Part shown: one piece after another, positions 1-7,357 of the stretch
How the letters are laid out: each line of letters starts with the position of its first letter
How positions within the stretch are numbered: position 1 is the first letter of the stretch
NCBI GenBank assembly: GCA_964514225.1
Contig: CAZEPT010000012.1
Location: 1 to 17,145, forward strand
DNA length: 17,145 nt
Source: CAZEPT01 sp964514225
GTDB taxonomy: Bacteria; Patescibacteriota; Minisyncoccia; Phycocordibacterales; UBA9973
Reading direction: 5' to 3'
Made by a program: the position numbers and the translations under genes
The notes under the pieces: generated by a model
What the model saw: the letters and a program-made list of their open reading frames with translations, nothing else
Told to the model about the DNA's origin: nothing
Database searches by the model: none

Positions 1-572
1 GTTTTGAAGTCACCGAGCTTAGCCACAAATTCATCAGTCAAATCTGGGATAGGGAACTCCTCATCAGTATGTTCGTGAGGTTGGTCTCCATGAGCTTCTT
101 TATGACCGTGCATCTTTCTGATTTCCAAGAGTGTATCTTCTATTTCTTTTTCGCTTACTTCTTCCCCAGCTTCTTTTTTAATAGTACCGGCAATTTTTAC
201 ATAGTCAGGAAGCTTGAACTCAGGAATGACTGCAGTCTCTAAACTAAAGACAAGCGGACTTCCTTTGGCAATCTTTTTGATCTTGACCGCTGGGGCGCCG
301 ATCGCTTGGATATCGTGTTCTTCAAGTATTGTTGGGTAGATAGTTTGGATTGCACGTTGTGCCATCTCTTCTAAGATGTGCATTTCAGGAATTTGCTTTT
401 CAATGAGCGCTTGAGGAGCTGATCCTTTTCTGAAGCCGTCGATCTCAATACCATGTCCAAGCTCACGGAGTGCAGACTCGCGGTATGATTCAAATACTTC
501 AGCCGAGATTTCTCCCTCGATTTCGACCATTGATTTTTCTTTTTTGTTTACAGTGATATTTTGTAGTTTCAT
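1..572 (-). CDS. tig: Trigger factor, N-terminal part (cut by window edge)
   Basis: Ribosome-bound chaperone and peptidyl-prolyl isomerase that receives nascent chains at the exit tunnel. Reading the minus strand from the ATG at 572-570 gives an open frame of 190 codons running off the window edge. The protein starts MKLQNITVNKKEKSM and has the ribosome-docking signature G-F-R-K-G-S-A-P at about residues 48-55, matching the family's GFRKGxxP. Later it reads IPDLTDEFVAKLGDF (about residues 175-189), typical of the segment following the FKBP-like domain. A histidine- and glutamate-rich stretch (H-G-H-K-E-A-H-G-D) at about residues 156-164 suggests that the PPIase domain is reduced or replaced, since no full FKBP domain fits between these motifs. 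The C-terminal domain is outside the window. No Shine-Dalgarno sequence precedes the start. It is divergent from the gene at 679. The identification is confident. Confidence 0.93.
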   Translation of the reverse strand, partial: MKLQNITVNKKEKSMVEIEGEISAEVFESYRESALRELGHGIEIDGFRKGSAPQALIEKQIPEMHILEEMAQRAIQTIYPTILEEHDIQAIGAPAVKIKKIAKGSPLVFSLETAVIPEFKLPDYVKIAGTIKKEAGEEVSEKEIEDTLLEIRKMHGHKEAHGDQPHEHTDEEFPIPDLTDEFVAKLGDFK

Positions 573-611
573 GTAGACACTGTACACTTTTTTTGAGGTT
601 TTTCAAAGTTT

Positions 612-640
612 TTGACAATATAGTACTTATCATGTATAGT
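612..640 (+). promoter_or_regulatory. Sigma-70-type promoter of the oxygenase gene
   Basis: A consensus -35 TTGACA (612-617) and a -10 TATAGT (635-640) are separated by exactly 17 nt. The predicted start near 647 leaves an untranslated leader of about 30 nt before the ATG at 679. It lies between two divergent genes. Confidence 0.8.
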
Positions 641-678
641 GAGGAAAATATATTTCATTACTAAAAAAATACAAACTT

Positions 679-1572
679 ATGAGCACACAGTACTATCTTT
701 CATCGGACTTAAATAAAGTCAAAGAATTTTTACAAAATGGCTACACTACTATTGAGGTTAATTCTGAGAATTTTCAAAACTATGCAGCTGATGCATTACA
801 GGATTTTGTAGAATTAACTCGTGAACCAGATGAGTTTAAGAATAAGTGGACGTTTGACCTTGGTCTTATTGGTAAGCCTGATACAGGGTATCTTCGTCGC
901 ATAGACGAAGAGAGTAAACATTTTTTACATGCCCATCGTTTTTTGCGTAACCTTCTTATTTTTAGAAAAGTGTTCCCAAAAAAGTATCAGAGGTTGATTA
1001 ATTATTGTAATCAAATCAGCAGTCAGACACACGAACGTCTGATACAGTTTGCCCATGCTCTCGATCAGGTTGTTCCAGGGGTAAACATTGCTGAACGTAT
1101 TTCCTCACCGGAGTCTGTTATGCAAAGTGTCCTTCGTTTATTGCAATATGATCATGTTACCGAACATAAAGAAATTGCCGAAGCTCATGAAGATCAGTCT
1201 GTGCTAACTGCCGCCGTGTACGAATCTCATCAAGGATTGTTTCTCGGTGAAGATCGCACGAATCTCTACAAACAGAGTACTGGTTCGATGTTGGTTTTTG
1301 CCGGCAAAAAACTTGAAATCCTGACAGGTGGAGAACAGTACTATGAAGAGACACCAACCGCACGAATTCCTAAAGTAAAAGGCGGGGGAGTGAAAGCATG
1401 TACTCATGGAGTTGTTTCATTACCTGATCTGTATGGTGCTGATTACGAACGATGTTCGGCTGTCTATTTTGCACATGATGCAGATACTGAATTATTGCCA
1501 AAAGTAAAAAAAGAAGTAATTACTTCTTCCGAAAGAAAAAAGAGAAGTTCAGATCTGTGCGGTAATGATTAG
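679..1572 (+). CDS. Isopenicillin-N-synthase-like 2OG-Fe(II) oxygenase
   Basis: Predicted non-heme iron, 2-oxoglutarate-dependent oxygenase of the double-stranded beta-helix fold, 297 residues. Visible motifs are the iron-binding H-x-D as H170-E-D172, inside AEAHEDQSVLTAAVY and matching the family's HTDxGxLTLL; a distal histidine H243 in C-T-H-G-V-V; and R258-x-S260 in ERCSAVYF, matching the R-x-S that binds the 2OG carboxylate. The run VLRLLQYD (151-158) resembles the LRLxxYP strand that precedes the H-x-D in this family. The substrate cannot be told from sequence. The lysine-rich tail (277-289) is outside the domain. It stands alone with its own promoter and two terminators, so it is probably a single-gene transcript. 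An oxygen-dependent enzyme is unexpected in a reduced fermentative genome. The fold is fairly sure, the activity is not. Confidence 0.7.
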   Translation: MSTQYYLSSDLNKVKEFLQNGYTTIEVNSENFQNYAADALQDFVELTREPDEFKNKWTFDLGLIGKPDTGYLRRIDEESKHFLHAHRFLRNLLIFRKVFPKKYQRLINYCNQISSQTHERLIQFAHALDQVVPGVNIAERISSPESVMQSVLRLLQYDHVTEHKEIAEAHEDQSVLTAAVYESHQGLFLGEDRTNLYKQSTGSMLVFAGKKLEILTGGEQYYEETPTARIPKVKGGGVKACTHGVVSLPDLYGADYERCSAVYFAHDADTELLPKVKKEVITSSERKKRSSDLCGND

Positions 1573-1591
1573 TGTATCTTTTTAATTTTTT

Positions 1592-1617
1592 AAAGCCATC
1601 TCACGTGAGGTGGCTTT
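1592..1617 (+). terminator. Intrinsic terminator after the oxygenase gene
   Basis: The stem AAAGCCAtCTCAC pairs with GTGAGgTGGCTTT and is followed by a short T run. It lies 19 nt after the stop codon of the gene ending at 1572. Confidence 0.75.
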
Positions 1618-1625
1618 TCTATTGT

Positions 1626-1676
1626 AATCTAAAACAGTCGGACACACATTGTGTCCGACTGTTTTAGATTTTTCTT
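1626..1676 (+). terminator. Second, very strong hairpin between convergent genes
   Basis: A perfect stem (1626-1646 with 1650-1670, core GTCGGACACA) with a 3-nt loop is followed by TTTCTTTTTC. It lies between convergent genes. The better T tract is on the plus side, but the stem itself ends in T-rich sequence on the minus side, so it may also stop transcripts from ppa. Confidence 0.8.
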
Positions 1677-1684
1677 TTTCTATT

Positions 1685-2272
1685 TTACGCCTCGAGTTTT
1701 GGTGCGTAGTCTGTCGTGTATCGTTCCGTAGATTCTTTGACGATGTTGATCGCCTCATCTTTAGAAACAAATTCTCCGACGACTCCGGTACCCGGCTTCT
1801 TGAGTGCTTTATAGTTTTCCCAGTAGTACTTCGTTTCTTTCAAAAAGTATTCACCGAGATCCGCTACTGATTGGATGTGATCTGAGCGTTTGTCAGATGC
1901 AATGACTCCAATAATCTTGTCGTCTACTTCGCCACCGTCGATGAATTTCATTCCACCGATGATACGTACTTCAACGAGTGATCCCGGGACGAGCGCTTCG
2001 GTGATGTTCACGATTTCAATATCGAGCGGGTCGTTGTCCAAGTCCCATGTTTGTGGAATCGCACCGTAGGTAAATGGATAGGTCATTGATGAGTATCCAA
2101 CACGGTCAAGCTTGAGCTGTCCACTCTCAGTGATGAGTTCGTACTTGTTGATTGATCCGGCTGACACTTCAACGATGACGTTTAAGACATCTGTTTCACC
2201 GTCTACGAAAGGTGGGAGGACATGCAAGAGGTTGAGCATGTACTTTGATGGTTTGTGATTTATATTAGCCAT
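1685..2272 (-). CDS. ppa: Inorganic pyrophosphatase, family I
   Basis: Soluble cytoplasmic enzyme that hydrolyses pyrophosphate to two phosphates and pulls biosynthetic reactions forward. The length, 195 residues, is normal for bacterial family I. The signature D-N-D-P-L-D (D79, D81, D84) is the metal-binding motif. Other expected active-site residues are visible: E35, K43 and E45 in EVSAGSINKYE, R57 in DRVGYSSM, Y69 in PFTYGAIP, and D112, D117/D118 and K119 in DGGEVDDKI. The late K-Y-Y-W-E-N-Y-K (148-155) matches the family's HFFxxYK. It starts 25 nt after the nusA stop on the same strand and has no clear promoter of its own, so it is probably the second gene of a nusA-ppa transcript. Confidence 0.95.
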   Translation of the reverse strand: MANINHKPSKYMLNLLHVLPPFVDGETDVLNVIVEVSAGSINKYELITESGQLKLDRVGYSSMTYPFTYGAIPQTWDLDNDPLDIEIVNITEALVPGSLVEVRIIGGMKFIDGGEVDDKIIGVIASDKRSDHIQSVADLGEYFLKETKYYWENYKALKKPGTGVVGEFVSKDEAINIVKESTERYTTDYAPKLEA

Positions 2273-2297
2273 AGAGTATATATCTTAAGGTTTATAA

Positions 2298-3584
2298 TTA
2301 AACTTCTTTCTCTCCCTCTACCCCTTCTAGCCCCTCGGGTACTGTGTCGGTTGGTGTTTCATGAACTTCGTCCTGCTTTTCAAGCTCGAAGTCTTCTGCG
2401 TCATGTGTTTCACCCTCTTGGTGTGTCTCAACTGTTTCACCGTCTGTTTCGACTACTTCCTCTCCCTTGATTCCTTTGATTTCAATTTTCCAACCGGTGA
2501 GTTTTGCAGCAAGTCGGACGTTTTGTCCGCCCTTACCGATAGCGAGTGAGAGGTGTTCATCGAGCACTTCAACAAATGCTTTGTGTTCGACGTCGTCGAT
2601 TTGGATATCGATGACGCGAGCTGGTGAGAGAGAGTTTGCGATGTATTCTTGAGGATCGAGCGCCCATGGAATAATATCGATTTTTTCTTGTCCGATTTCT
2701 GACATGACGGTCGTCACACGGATTCCTTTTTGTCCGACACATGAGCCAACTGGATCAATATGTTCGTCTTCAGCATGGACTGCCATCTTGGTTCGTGATC
2801 CAGCTTCGCGGGCGATTGCTTTGATCTCAACTACTCCTGATGCAACTTCAGGGGACTCAGAAGCAAAAAGTGATTCAATGAGTTTTGGATGTGTGCGAGA
2901 GAGTTTGAGTGTGACGCCTCGTGGTGAGTCGTCAACATGGTAGAGAAATACTTTCAAACGTGTTCCACGGTTGTATCTTTCTCCTGGAATTTGTTCGTCA
3001 GGTGGAATGATACCAACTGCTCGACCGATGTCGACATAGACCATACCTCGTTCGTATTTTTGAATTGTACCGAGAACAACTTCACCGGCACGACCTCCGT
3101 ACTCGTCGATGATCGATGCTTTTTCTGCTTCTCTAATTTTTTGCACGATAACTTGTTTTGCAGTTTGTGCCGCAACACGACCGAAGTCGTCATGGGTATC
3201 GAGTGGGAATGTTATTTCATCTTCGAGTTCTGCTCCACCTTTAATAATTTTTGCAGTGTCGAGCATGATGTGATGCTCTTCATTAAAGAGCGGTCGGAGG
3301 TCACCCTCTTCTGGAATATTTTCTTCTGCCTCTTCATCGATCACTTCGCCTTCTTTCGGAATGCGAACCGTTGATTCGTCGACAACTATTTTGACTTGGT
3401 AAAATTGTGCGTCGCCAGTTTCTTGGTCGAGGTTGCATCTGATGATCTGTCCTTTCTTTCCGAAATCTTTCTTGTACGCAGCAGCGAGCGCTTGCTCGAT
3501 TGCTTCGATAATTTTATCTGCAGGAATTTTTCTTTCTTCTTCGAGCGCCTGCAGAGCACTGTGCATTGATTTTATATCTAACAT
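2298..3584 (-). CDS. nusA: Transcription termination/antitermination factor NusA
   Basis: RNA polymerase-binding factor that modulates pausing, intrinsic termination and antitermination. The 428 residues show an N-terminal polymerase-binding domain (1-160), an S1 domain (about 165-230, AGEVVLGTIQKYERGMVYVDIG), a first KH domain with G-S-C-V-G-Q-K-G-I-R-V (280-290) and a second with A-I-G-K-G-G-Q-N-V (348-356). A stretch at about 75-122 is acidic and looks like an insertion in the N-terminal domain. After the KH domains comes an acidic tail (about 375-428, rich in E, D, T) instead of the acidic repeats known from E. coli NusA. Its long leader carries an intrinsic-terminator-like hairpin (see 3683-3714), a plausible site of self-control. 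ppa follows in the same direction. Confidence 0.96.
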   Translation of the reverse strand: MLDIKSMHSALQALEEERKIPADKIIEAIEQALAAAYKKDFGKKGQIIRCNLDQETGDAQFYQVKIVVDESTVRIPKEGEVIDEEAEENIPEEGDLRPLFNEEHHIMLDTAKIIKGGAELEDEITFPLDTHDDFGRVAAQTAKQVIVQKIREAEKASIIDEYGGRAGEVVLGTIQKYERGMVYVDIGRAVGIIPPDEQIPGERYNRGTRLKVFLYHVDDSPRGVTLKLSRTHPKLIESLFASESPEVASGVVEIKAIAREAGSRTKMAVHAEDEHIDPVGSCVGQKGIRVTTVMSEIGQEKIDIIPWALDPQEYIANSLSPARVIDIQIDDVEHKAFVEVLDEHLSLAIGKGGQNVRLAAKLTGWKIEIKGIKGEEVVETDGETVETHQEGETHDAEDFELEKQDEVHETPTDTVPEGLEGVEGEKEV

Positions 3585-3598
3585 ATATTCTTTTGTTA

Positions 3599-3631
3599 CT
3601 TACTGGTCTTGCTTCGCAAAATCACAGTAAG
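3599..3631 (-). promoter_or_regulatory. Stem-loop just upstream of nusA start
   Basis: CTTACTG and CAGTAAG pair around a smaller TTGC/GCAA hairpin. The structure ends 14 nt before the nusA ATG in the predicted leader mRNA. It could affect ribosome access. A separate 6-bp hairpin (TTATCT/AGATAA, 3655-3668) lies further upstream in the same leader. Confidence 0.45.
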
Positions 3632-3682
3632 GTGTCTATTAAATTGTCCAAGCATTATCTGAAGATAAGACCTGTTTTTATT

Positions 3683-3714
3683 AAAAAAACCGAACACCTG
3701 AAAACAAGCGTTCG
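3683..3714 (-). terminator. Intrinsic-terminator-like hairpin in nusA leader (possible attenuator)
   Basis: On the minus strand, CGAACGCTTG pairs over 10 bp (two G-T wobbles) with CAGGTGTTCG around a TTTT loop. One G and then seven Ts follow. No minus-strand gene lies just upstream: the neighbour at 3948 is on the plus strand, and the next minus gene at 5612 has its own terminator. Its likeliest target is therefore transcripts heading into nusA. Confidence 0.6.
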
Positions 3715-3730
3715 ACCTTTTAATAGTCAT

Positions 3731-3759
3731 AATATAGCATAAAAGTAATTATTTTGGAA
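3731..3759 (-). promoter_or_regulatory. Candidate nusA promoter
   Basis: On the minus strand there is an extended -10, TGC followed by TATATT (3739-3731), with a poor -35 (TTCCAA, 3759-3754) at 17 nt. Transcripts would start near 3724 and run through the terminator-like hairpin, giving a leader of about 140 nt before the nusA ATG. Confidence 0.45.
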
Positions 3760-3852
3760 GAAGAGGTCAATGTCGTATTTAGGGTTCAAAAACGCGTATG
3801 ACCATAGTTTAATTTTAAGAATATTTCTGTGAATAACTCATCTACTTCATTA

Positions 3853-3881
3853 TTGACGACTTAAAATACGAAAAATATAAT
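3853..3881 (+). promoter_or_regulatory. Sigma-70-type promoter of the C39-like lipoprotein gene
   Basis: TTGACG (3853-3858), a 17-nt spacer and a consensus TATAAT (3876-3881). The predicted leader is about 60 nt. It does not resemble the Bacteroidota promoter type (TTTG and TAnnTTTG), although the gene it serves looks Bacteroidota-like. Confidence 0.75.
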
Positions 3882-3947
3882 TAACATAAATAAACTTTTT
3901 ATCTTCTCATTTTTCACAAACTTTTCTCACTCTTTAAAAATTTAACA

Positions 3948-4691
3948 ATGAAACAAGTAAACAAACTTTCTTTTGCGCTACTCTTTTGCGCCATGCTCAC
4001 TGTTTTTATAACAACTCAAAGTTGTAAAAAACAAATAGGAGAACCATCTGTTGTTCCGTCTGCCCCAACTACACCTCCTGATCATTCGAAAACAAGAGGA
4101 TGGTATTATATGATTCCACAAGGTACATTTATTTACTATAGTCAGTTGACTAATGGTCCTAGTAACACTTACAGATACAATGGTTGCCTTGCTGCGAGCT
4201 GTCTGATGGCTGCACATTTATATGCTAATCCGATTGCCGTGAACACAAATACTTTTACTGTATTTTGTTCGGGGATGGGAGTAAATCAATATGGTGCAGT
4301 AATCGGACCAAATAATCCGAGCGCTTACTATTATTTGAAGAACAATATTTTTTATACACAACCTTACAATAGGGCACAACCGATTACTGCTGCCGGACGT
4401 ACAACAACAATCAGTGAAATCAAATCTTACTTATCAATGAATAGATCTATAGTTGCTAGGATTCAATACAATACAAATTCTAAGATACCCACGACTTCTA
4501 CTGGTGCCGGCAATGTTGGTCACTTTGTGCTTATTGTTGGGCTAAATGAATCCGCCAATGGAATTGGGACTGTTTATTATTATGACCCGTATGGGAATCC
4601 CGGACTTAAGTCTTATAGTTGGGCTACATTTTTAACTGCCATGGTATCCGGGCAGGTAAATTATTACAACTACATGCGTATTGGAAGTTAG
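3948..4691 (+). CDS. Predicted lipoprotein with C39/papain-like peptidase domain
   Basis: A 247-residue exported protein. The N-terminus has a hydrophobic signal (about 8-22) ending in T-T-Q-S-C26-K-K, a lipobox of the S-C-K-K form common in Bacteroidota lipoproteins. After a proline-rich linker, the body resembles the C39-like peptidase family (Peptidase_C39_2): candidate nucleophile C80 in YNGCLAASCLMAAH, H192 in G-H-F-V-L-I-V-G, and D213 in Y-Y-Y-D-P-Y-G, in the order C, H, D with the expected hydrophobic strand after His and the aromatic-D-P-x-G turn. The usual C-G of the family is C-L here, so activity is uncertain. It would be anchored outside the membrane, perhaps cleaving peptides or cell wall cross-links. 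It has its own promoter and terminator. Origin by transfer from Bacteroidota is an inference. Confidence 0.65.
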   Translation: MKQVNKLSFALLFCAMLTVFITTQSCKKQIGEPSVVPSAPTTPPDHSKTRGWYYMIPQGTFIYYSQLTNGPSNTYRYNGCLAASCLMAAHLYANPIAVNTNTFTVFCSGMGVNQYGAVIGPNNPSAYYYLKNNIFYTQPYNRAQPITAAGRTTTISEIKSYLSMNRSIVARIQYNTNSKIPTTSTGAGNVGHFVLIVGLNESANGIGTVYYYDPYGNPGLKSYSWATFLTAMVSGQVNYYNYMRIGS

Positions 4692-4704
4692 TTTTTTTAA
4701 TGTG

Positions 4705-4737
4705 AAAGAACCACTTATCTATAAGTGGTTCTTTATT
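4705..4737 (+). terminator. Intrinsic terminator after the lipoprotein gene
   Basis: A 14-bp stem, AAAGAACCACTTAT with ATAAGTGGTTCTTT, has a 2-nt spacer and is followed by ATTTATT. It lies 13 nt after the stop codon at 4691. Confidence 0.8.
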
Positions 4738-4760
4738 TATTAATGCGTACGTTTTATACT
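4732..4760 (+). promoter_or_regulatory. Candidate promoter of the 4769 gene, possibly leaderless
   Basis: TATACT (4755-4760) lies 8 nt before the ATG at 4769, with a weak TTTATT (4732-4737) 17 nt upstream. The spacing would start the mRNA at or next to the ATG. It overlaps the T tract of the preceding terminator. Confidence 0.4.
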
Positions 4761-4768
4761 ATTTTTAT

Positions 4769-5530
4769 ATGAGCACACAAAAAAGAATTATTTTTATAAT
4801 CATCCTTGTAGTAATGATAGGTATTTTGTTTGCAAGGAATTACATTCCTATAAATTTTTCAAATAATCAGCCTGATACCCAAAGAGATACTCCCTTAGAG
4901 AAATATATCCCGGCAACAGATATCATTACTATTCGTCCACCTAGTGAGGGAAGTTTTGGGTATTTTAAATTACATTTTCCAAGTACATTAGTTACTAATG
5001 AAGATTCAGTTGATTGTACTTCTGGGGAAGTAATACCAAAAGGATCAAAAGTCTTAGTTACTGGAGGGGATGGTTTTAGTGGATATGGTTGGGGGTATGT
5101 TGTTGGGACAAGCCAAACTCAATTTAACTCAATTACTATAGACGATAAAGACCAAGCAGCTTTGTGTCCAGGTGATTCTCCCGTCGGGTTTATTACAATT
5201 AGAATTTTCAAGAAAGCAGACTATCTTGAAATGGAGAAATTTGGTTTCGAAGATGACAACACAACCTATGTTGGTCAGGAAAAAATAAGTATTGGTAATA
5301 TTACCCCACAAGCACAAATATATAAGAAGGTTTGGAATCAACCGAAAGCACTTTCAGGAAAGCCAGCCACTAGTTATACATCTACTGTTTATCATTTTTA
5401 TGTGAGAGAGGATTACTTCGTAATTGAAAAACCAATTTACGATGAAACAGTTAACACTATTTTTGACCCTAAGTTACTCAACGATACTGTTGAGTACATC
5501 TTTAGTCACCTCGAATTCCAACCAGTTTAA
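4769..5530 (+). CDS. Membrane-anchored extracytoplasmic protein of unknown function
   Basis: 253 residues that I do not recognise. A short basic N-terminus (MSTQKR) is followed by one hydrophobic segment (about 7-22) with no signal-peptidase site, so it is probably an uncleaved anchor with the rest outside. The body is beta-rich and mildly acidic. It has two cysteines (in V-D-C-T-S-G and A-L-C-P-G-D) that could form a disulfide, and glycine-rich turns (G-G-D-G-F-S-G-Y-G-W-G-Y). The layout, one N-terminal helix plus a beta-rich soluble domain of about 230 residues, is common among uncharacterised Patescibacteria surface proteins. It sits between two Bacteroidota-like genes but looks native in style. 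Translation probably starts at the 5' end of the mRNA, because the -10 box is 8 nt before the ATG. Confidence 0.75.
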   Translation: MSTQKRIIFIIILVVMIGILFARNYIPINFSNNQPDTQRDTPLEKYIPATDIITIRPPSEGSFGYFKLHFPSTLVTNEDSVDCTSGEVIPKGSKVLVTGGDGFSGYGWGYVVGTSQTQFNSITIDDKDQAALCPGDSPVGFITIRIFKKADYLEMEKFGFEDDNTTYVGQEKISIGNITPQAQIYKKVWNQPKALSGKPATSYTSTVYHFYVREDYFVIEKPIYDETVNTIFDPKLLNDTVEYIFSHLEFQPV

Positions 5531-5560
5531 TTTTTCTAAAATCAAAGTTCACTCAATATA

Positions 5561-5586
5561 AAAAAAGACCCAACGCATGTTGGGCC
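5561..5586 (-). terminator. Bidirectional hairpin, terminator of the T9SS-type gene
   Basis: GGCCCAAC and GTTGGGTC form an 8-bp stem (one wobble) around ATGC, followed on the minus strand by seven Ts. It lies 25 nt past the stop of the minus-strand gene at 5612. It can also serve the plus-strand gene ending at 5530, with a weaker T tract. Confidence 0.8.
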
Positions 5587-5611
5587 TTAATGTTATAAAA
5601 TAATTGTTTCG

Positions 5612-7264
5612 TTAATTGAGAAGCAATTTTTTTGTCATGATTTCTCCTTTGGAGTTTGTAGCTTTCAGTATGTACATACCAGAAGCAATATTGTCTAAGG
5701 ATTGTGTAAATTCATTTGAATTTACACGTGATGAAAAAATTACTTTTGCATTAAGGTCATAGACCTCAATTTTGGACACATCACCTTTGATGAAGATTGT
5801 TTTGCCGAGAGTCGAAACTGTCGCAAAATCTTTATCAATATCAGATATACCTGTTGACCAACTGGCAACTACGGTTATTTGAGTTTTTGTACTTTCATTA
5901 CCTGACGGATCAGTTAATGAGAAGTAGTAAACATTCGTACCGAGTGGTACAAGATGATTAAACTCAAAGTTTGCGCAATTAGTTCCATTGATGGGGAGTG
6001 TATGGAGTACATTTCCACAGCAGTCGTACATTGTGGCAAGATCGCCGTCGTGTGCGTTGTCTCCTGTGAAGAGTACATACTGTTCACCAATAATACTCAC
6101 TATTCCCGAAGGAGTCGTTGTATTGGGTGCAGTAGGTGCGGTGATATCTTGAAGTAGAGCACCTGGACCGTATAAATTGTTACCTTGACGGAATCTTGGC
6201 TCGTAAAATCCTTGCAAATAGTCGATTGTTGTACTATTCGCAGTAGTAATGTTTACCATATGACCCATACCAGTAGTAAGATTGGTTGTTACAGTGTCAT
6301 ACCAAAAATAATCATTACGCAGAGCGAAACCGGCGAGTGTTTTTATTGAATCCCATTTTTGCGTAGAATAATTCCATTTCATCAAAGCCGTTATGTCGGG
6401 CATCGATCTTGTAACAACAGCATAAATGTTATTATTAGGTAAAACGATAACGTCATTAGTCCAACCAAAGGTTAATCCAGGAGAATATCCAGCGTGAGGG
6501 CTTTCAATACCGATTGACGGTATATCAAACCCAATCAAACTTGTCTGACCCTTGATTAATGTCATCGGAGAGGTAAATAAATCATGGAAAATCACTGATA
6601 GCGTGTCACTGGTCTGATTTTCATTGATTGTAAATCCACTCGTGGCATCAGGCAGTGTTGATCCTGTCACAACTGTCATGTCGCCTGTTTGGGTATTCCA
6701 TCGGCGTAAGCCGATATAATCTCCAACCATTTGAGCGTATGGAGCATGGAACGAAACATAGTATTCAAAGGGCGTACCCGCTGAAATGATGTTTGTTACA
6801 ATGTATGGAAATAGGATAGGTGACCATGTATTGGTCCCCGTATCAAATTTTCGAACTCCATATTGATCCATAGAGCTGTAGAGTGTCCCGTTCAGATACC
6901 AAATTTGGTAAGGATAGTCTGTTCCAGCAGTAGGGAGAGCAGTCCAGATACCAGTAATTGCATCTCTTTTAGCCAAGCCATGTAAGCCTGTTAATGTTTG
7001 AAGAATACCGGCATTGGTACCATCATACTGGCAGATCTTGTCAAAATAACCTGCTATAACAAGGTCACCGTTGGGAAGCACGAGCTCCTTTTTGATTGTT
7101 GCTGTAGTCATGTAATTTGAAAAGGTAAGGTCCACATCAGCGTTAAAAAACGCCTTGTAATCGGGGATACGAGACATTTCGTACGGTTGTGCGCACTGGG
7201 CACGAGCTGTTTGAATTCCAATACCACCAAAGAGTATCAGAATGAGGAAGAGTAATTTTTTCAT
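5612..7264 (-). CDS. Secreted protein with C-terminal T9SS type A sorting domain
   Basis: 550 residues. A Sec signal peptide ends at about residue 22 (A-R-A-Q). The long middle (about 40-370) is rich in W, G and D turns and looks like a beta-propeller or kelch-type repeat region, judged by eye. Around 375-465 is an Ig/HYR-like domain ending in VYYFSLTDPSGNES. The last 80 residues (470-550) match the Por/T9SS type A sorting domain: K-I-E-V-Y-D-L-N-A-K-V, then L-D-N-I-A-S-G-M-Y-I-L-K-A, and a basic end K-K-L-L-L-N. In Bacteroidota this domain directs passage through the outer membrane by T9SS and is then removed. No T9SS gene is visible here, and Patescibacteria are not known to have an outer membrane. 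Either the gene is transferred and the tail has another role, or the host assignment is wrong. It has its own promoter and terminator. Confidence 0.8.
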   Translation of the reverse strand: MKKLLFLILILFGGIGIQTARAQCAQPYEMSRIPDYKAFFNADVDLTFSNYMTTATIKKELVLPNGDLVIAGYFDKICQYDGTNAGILQTLTGLHGLAKRDAITGIWTALPTAGTDYPYQIWYLNGTLYSSMDQYGVRKFDTGTNTWSPILFPYIVTNIISAGTPFEYYVSFHAPYAQMVGDYIGLRRWNTQTGDMTVVTGSTLPDATSGFTINENQTSDTLSVIFHDLFTSPMTLIKGQTSLIGFDIPSIGIESPHAGYSPGLTFGWTNDVIVLPNNNIYAVVTRSMPDITALMKWNYSTQKWDSIKTLAGFALRNDYFWYDTVTTNLTTGMGHMVNITTANSTTIDYLQGFYEPRFRQGNNLYGPGALLQDITAPTAPNTTTPSGIVSIIGEQYVLFTGDNAHDGDLATMYDCCGNVLHTLPINGTNCANFEFNHLVPLGTNVYYFSLTDPSGNESTKTQITVVASWSTGISDIDKDFATVSTLGKTIFIKGDVSKIEVYDLNAKVIFSSRVNSNEFTQSLDNIASGMYILKATNSKGEIMTKKLLLN

Positions 7265-7321
7265 TATTCATTGTTTTAAAGGTTTAGAGTTGTTGGAAAA
7301 ATTTAAAATAAGTTCAACATG

Positions 7322-7330
7322 ATTATAGCA
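7322..7330 (-). promoter_or_regulatory. Extended -10 promoter of the T9SS-type gene
   Basis: On the minus strand, TGC followed by consensus TATAAT (7327-7322) gives an extended -10. There is no good -35 at 17 nt. The predicted leader is about 52 nt before the ATG at 7264. Confidence 0.55.
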
Positions 7331-7357
7331 CACGACTGCAAGTTTTCGAGGCTGTCA

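Noticed and set aside
2937..3374. Plus-strand open frame of 145 codons inside nusA
   Set aside because: It is antisense to nusA and its Cys/Phe-rich composition is what the reverse of this gene would give.
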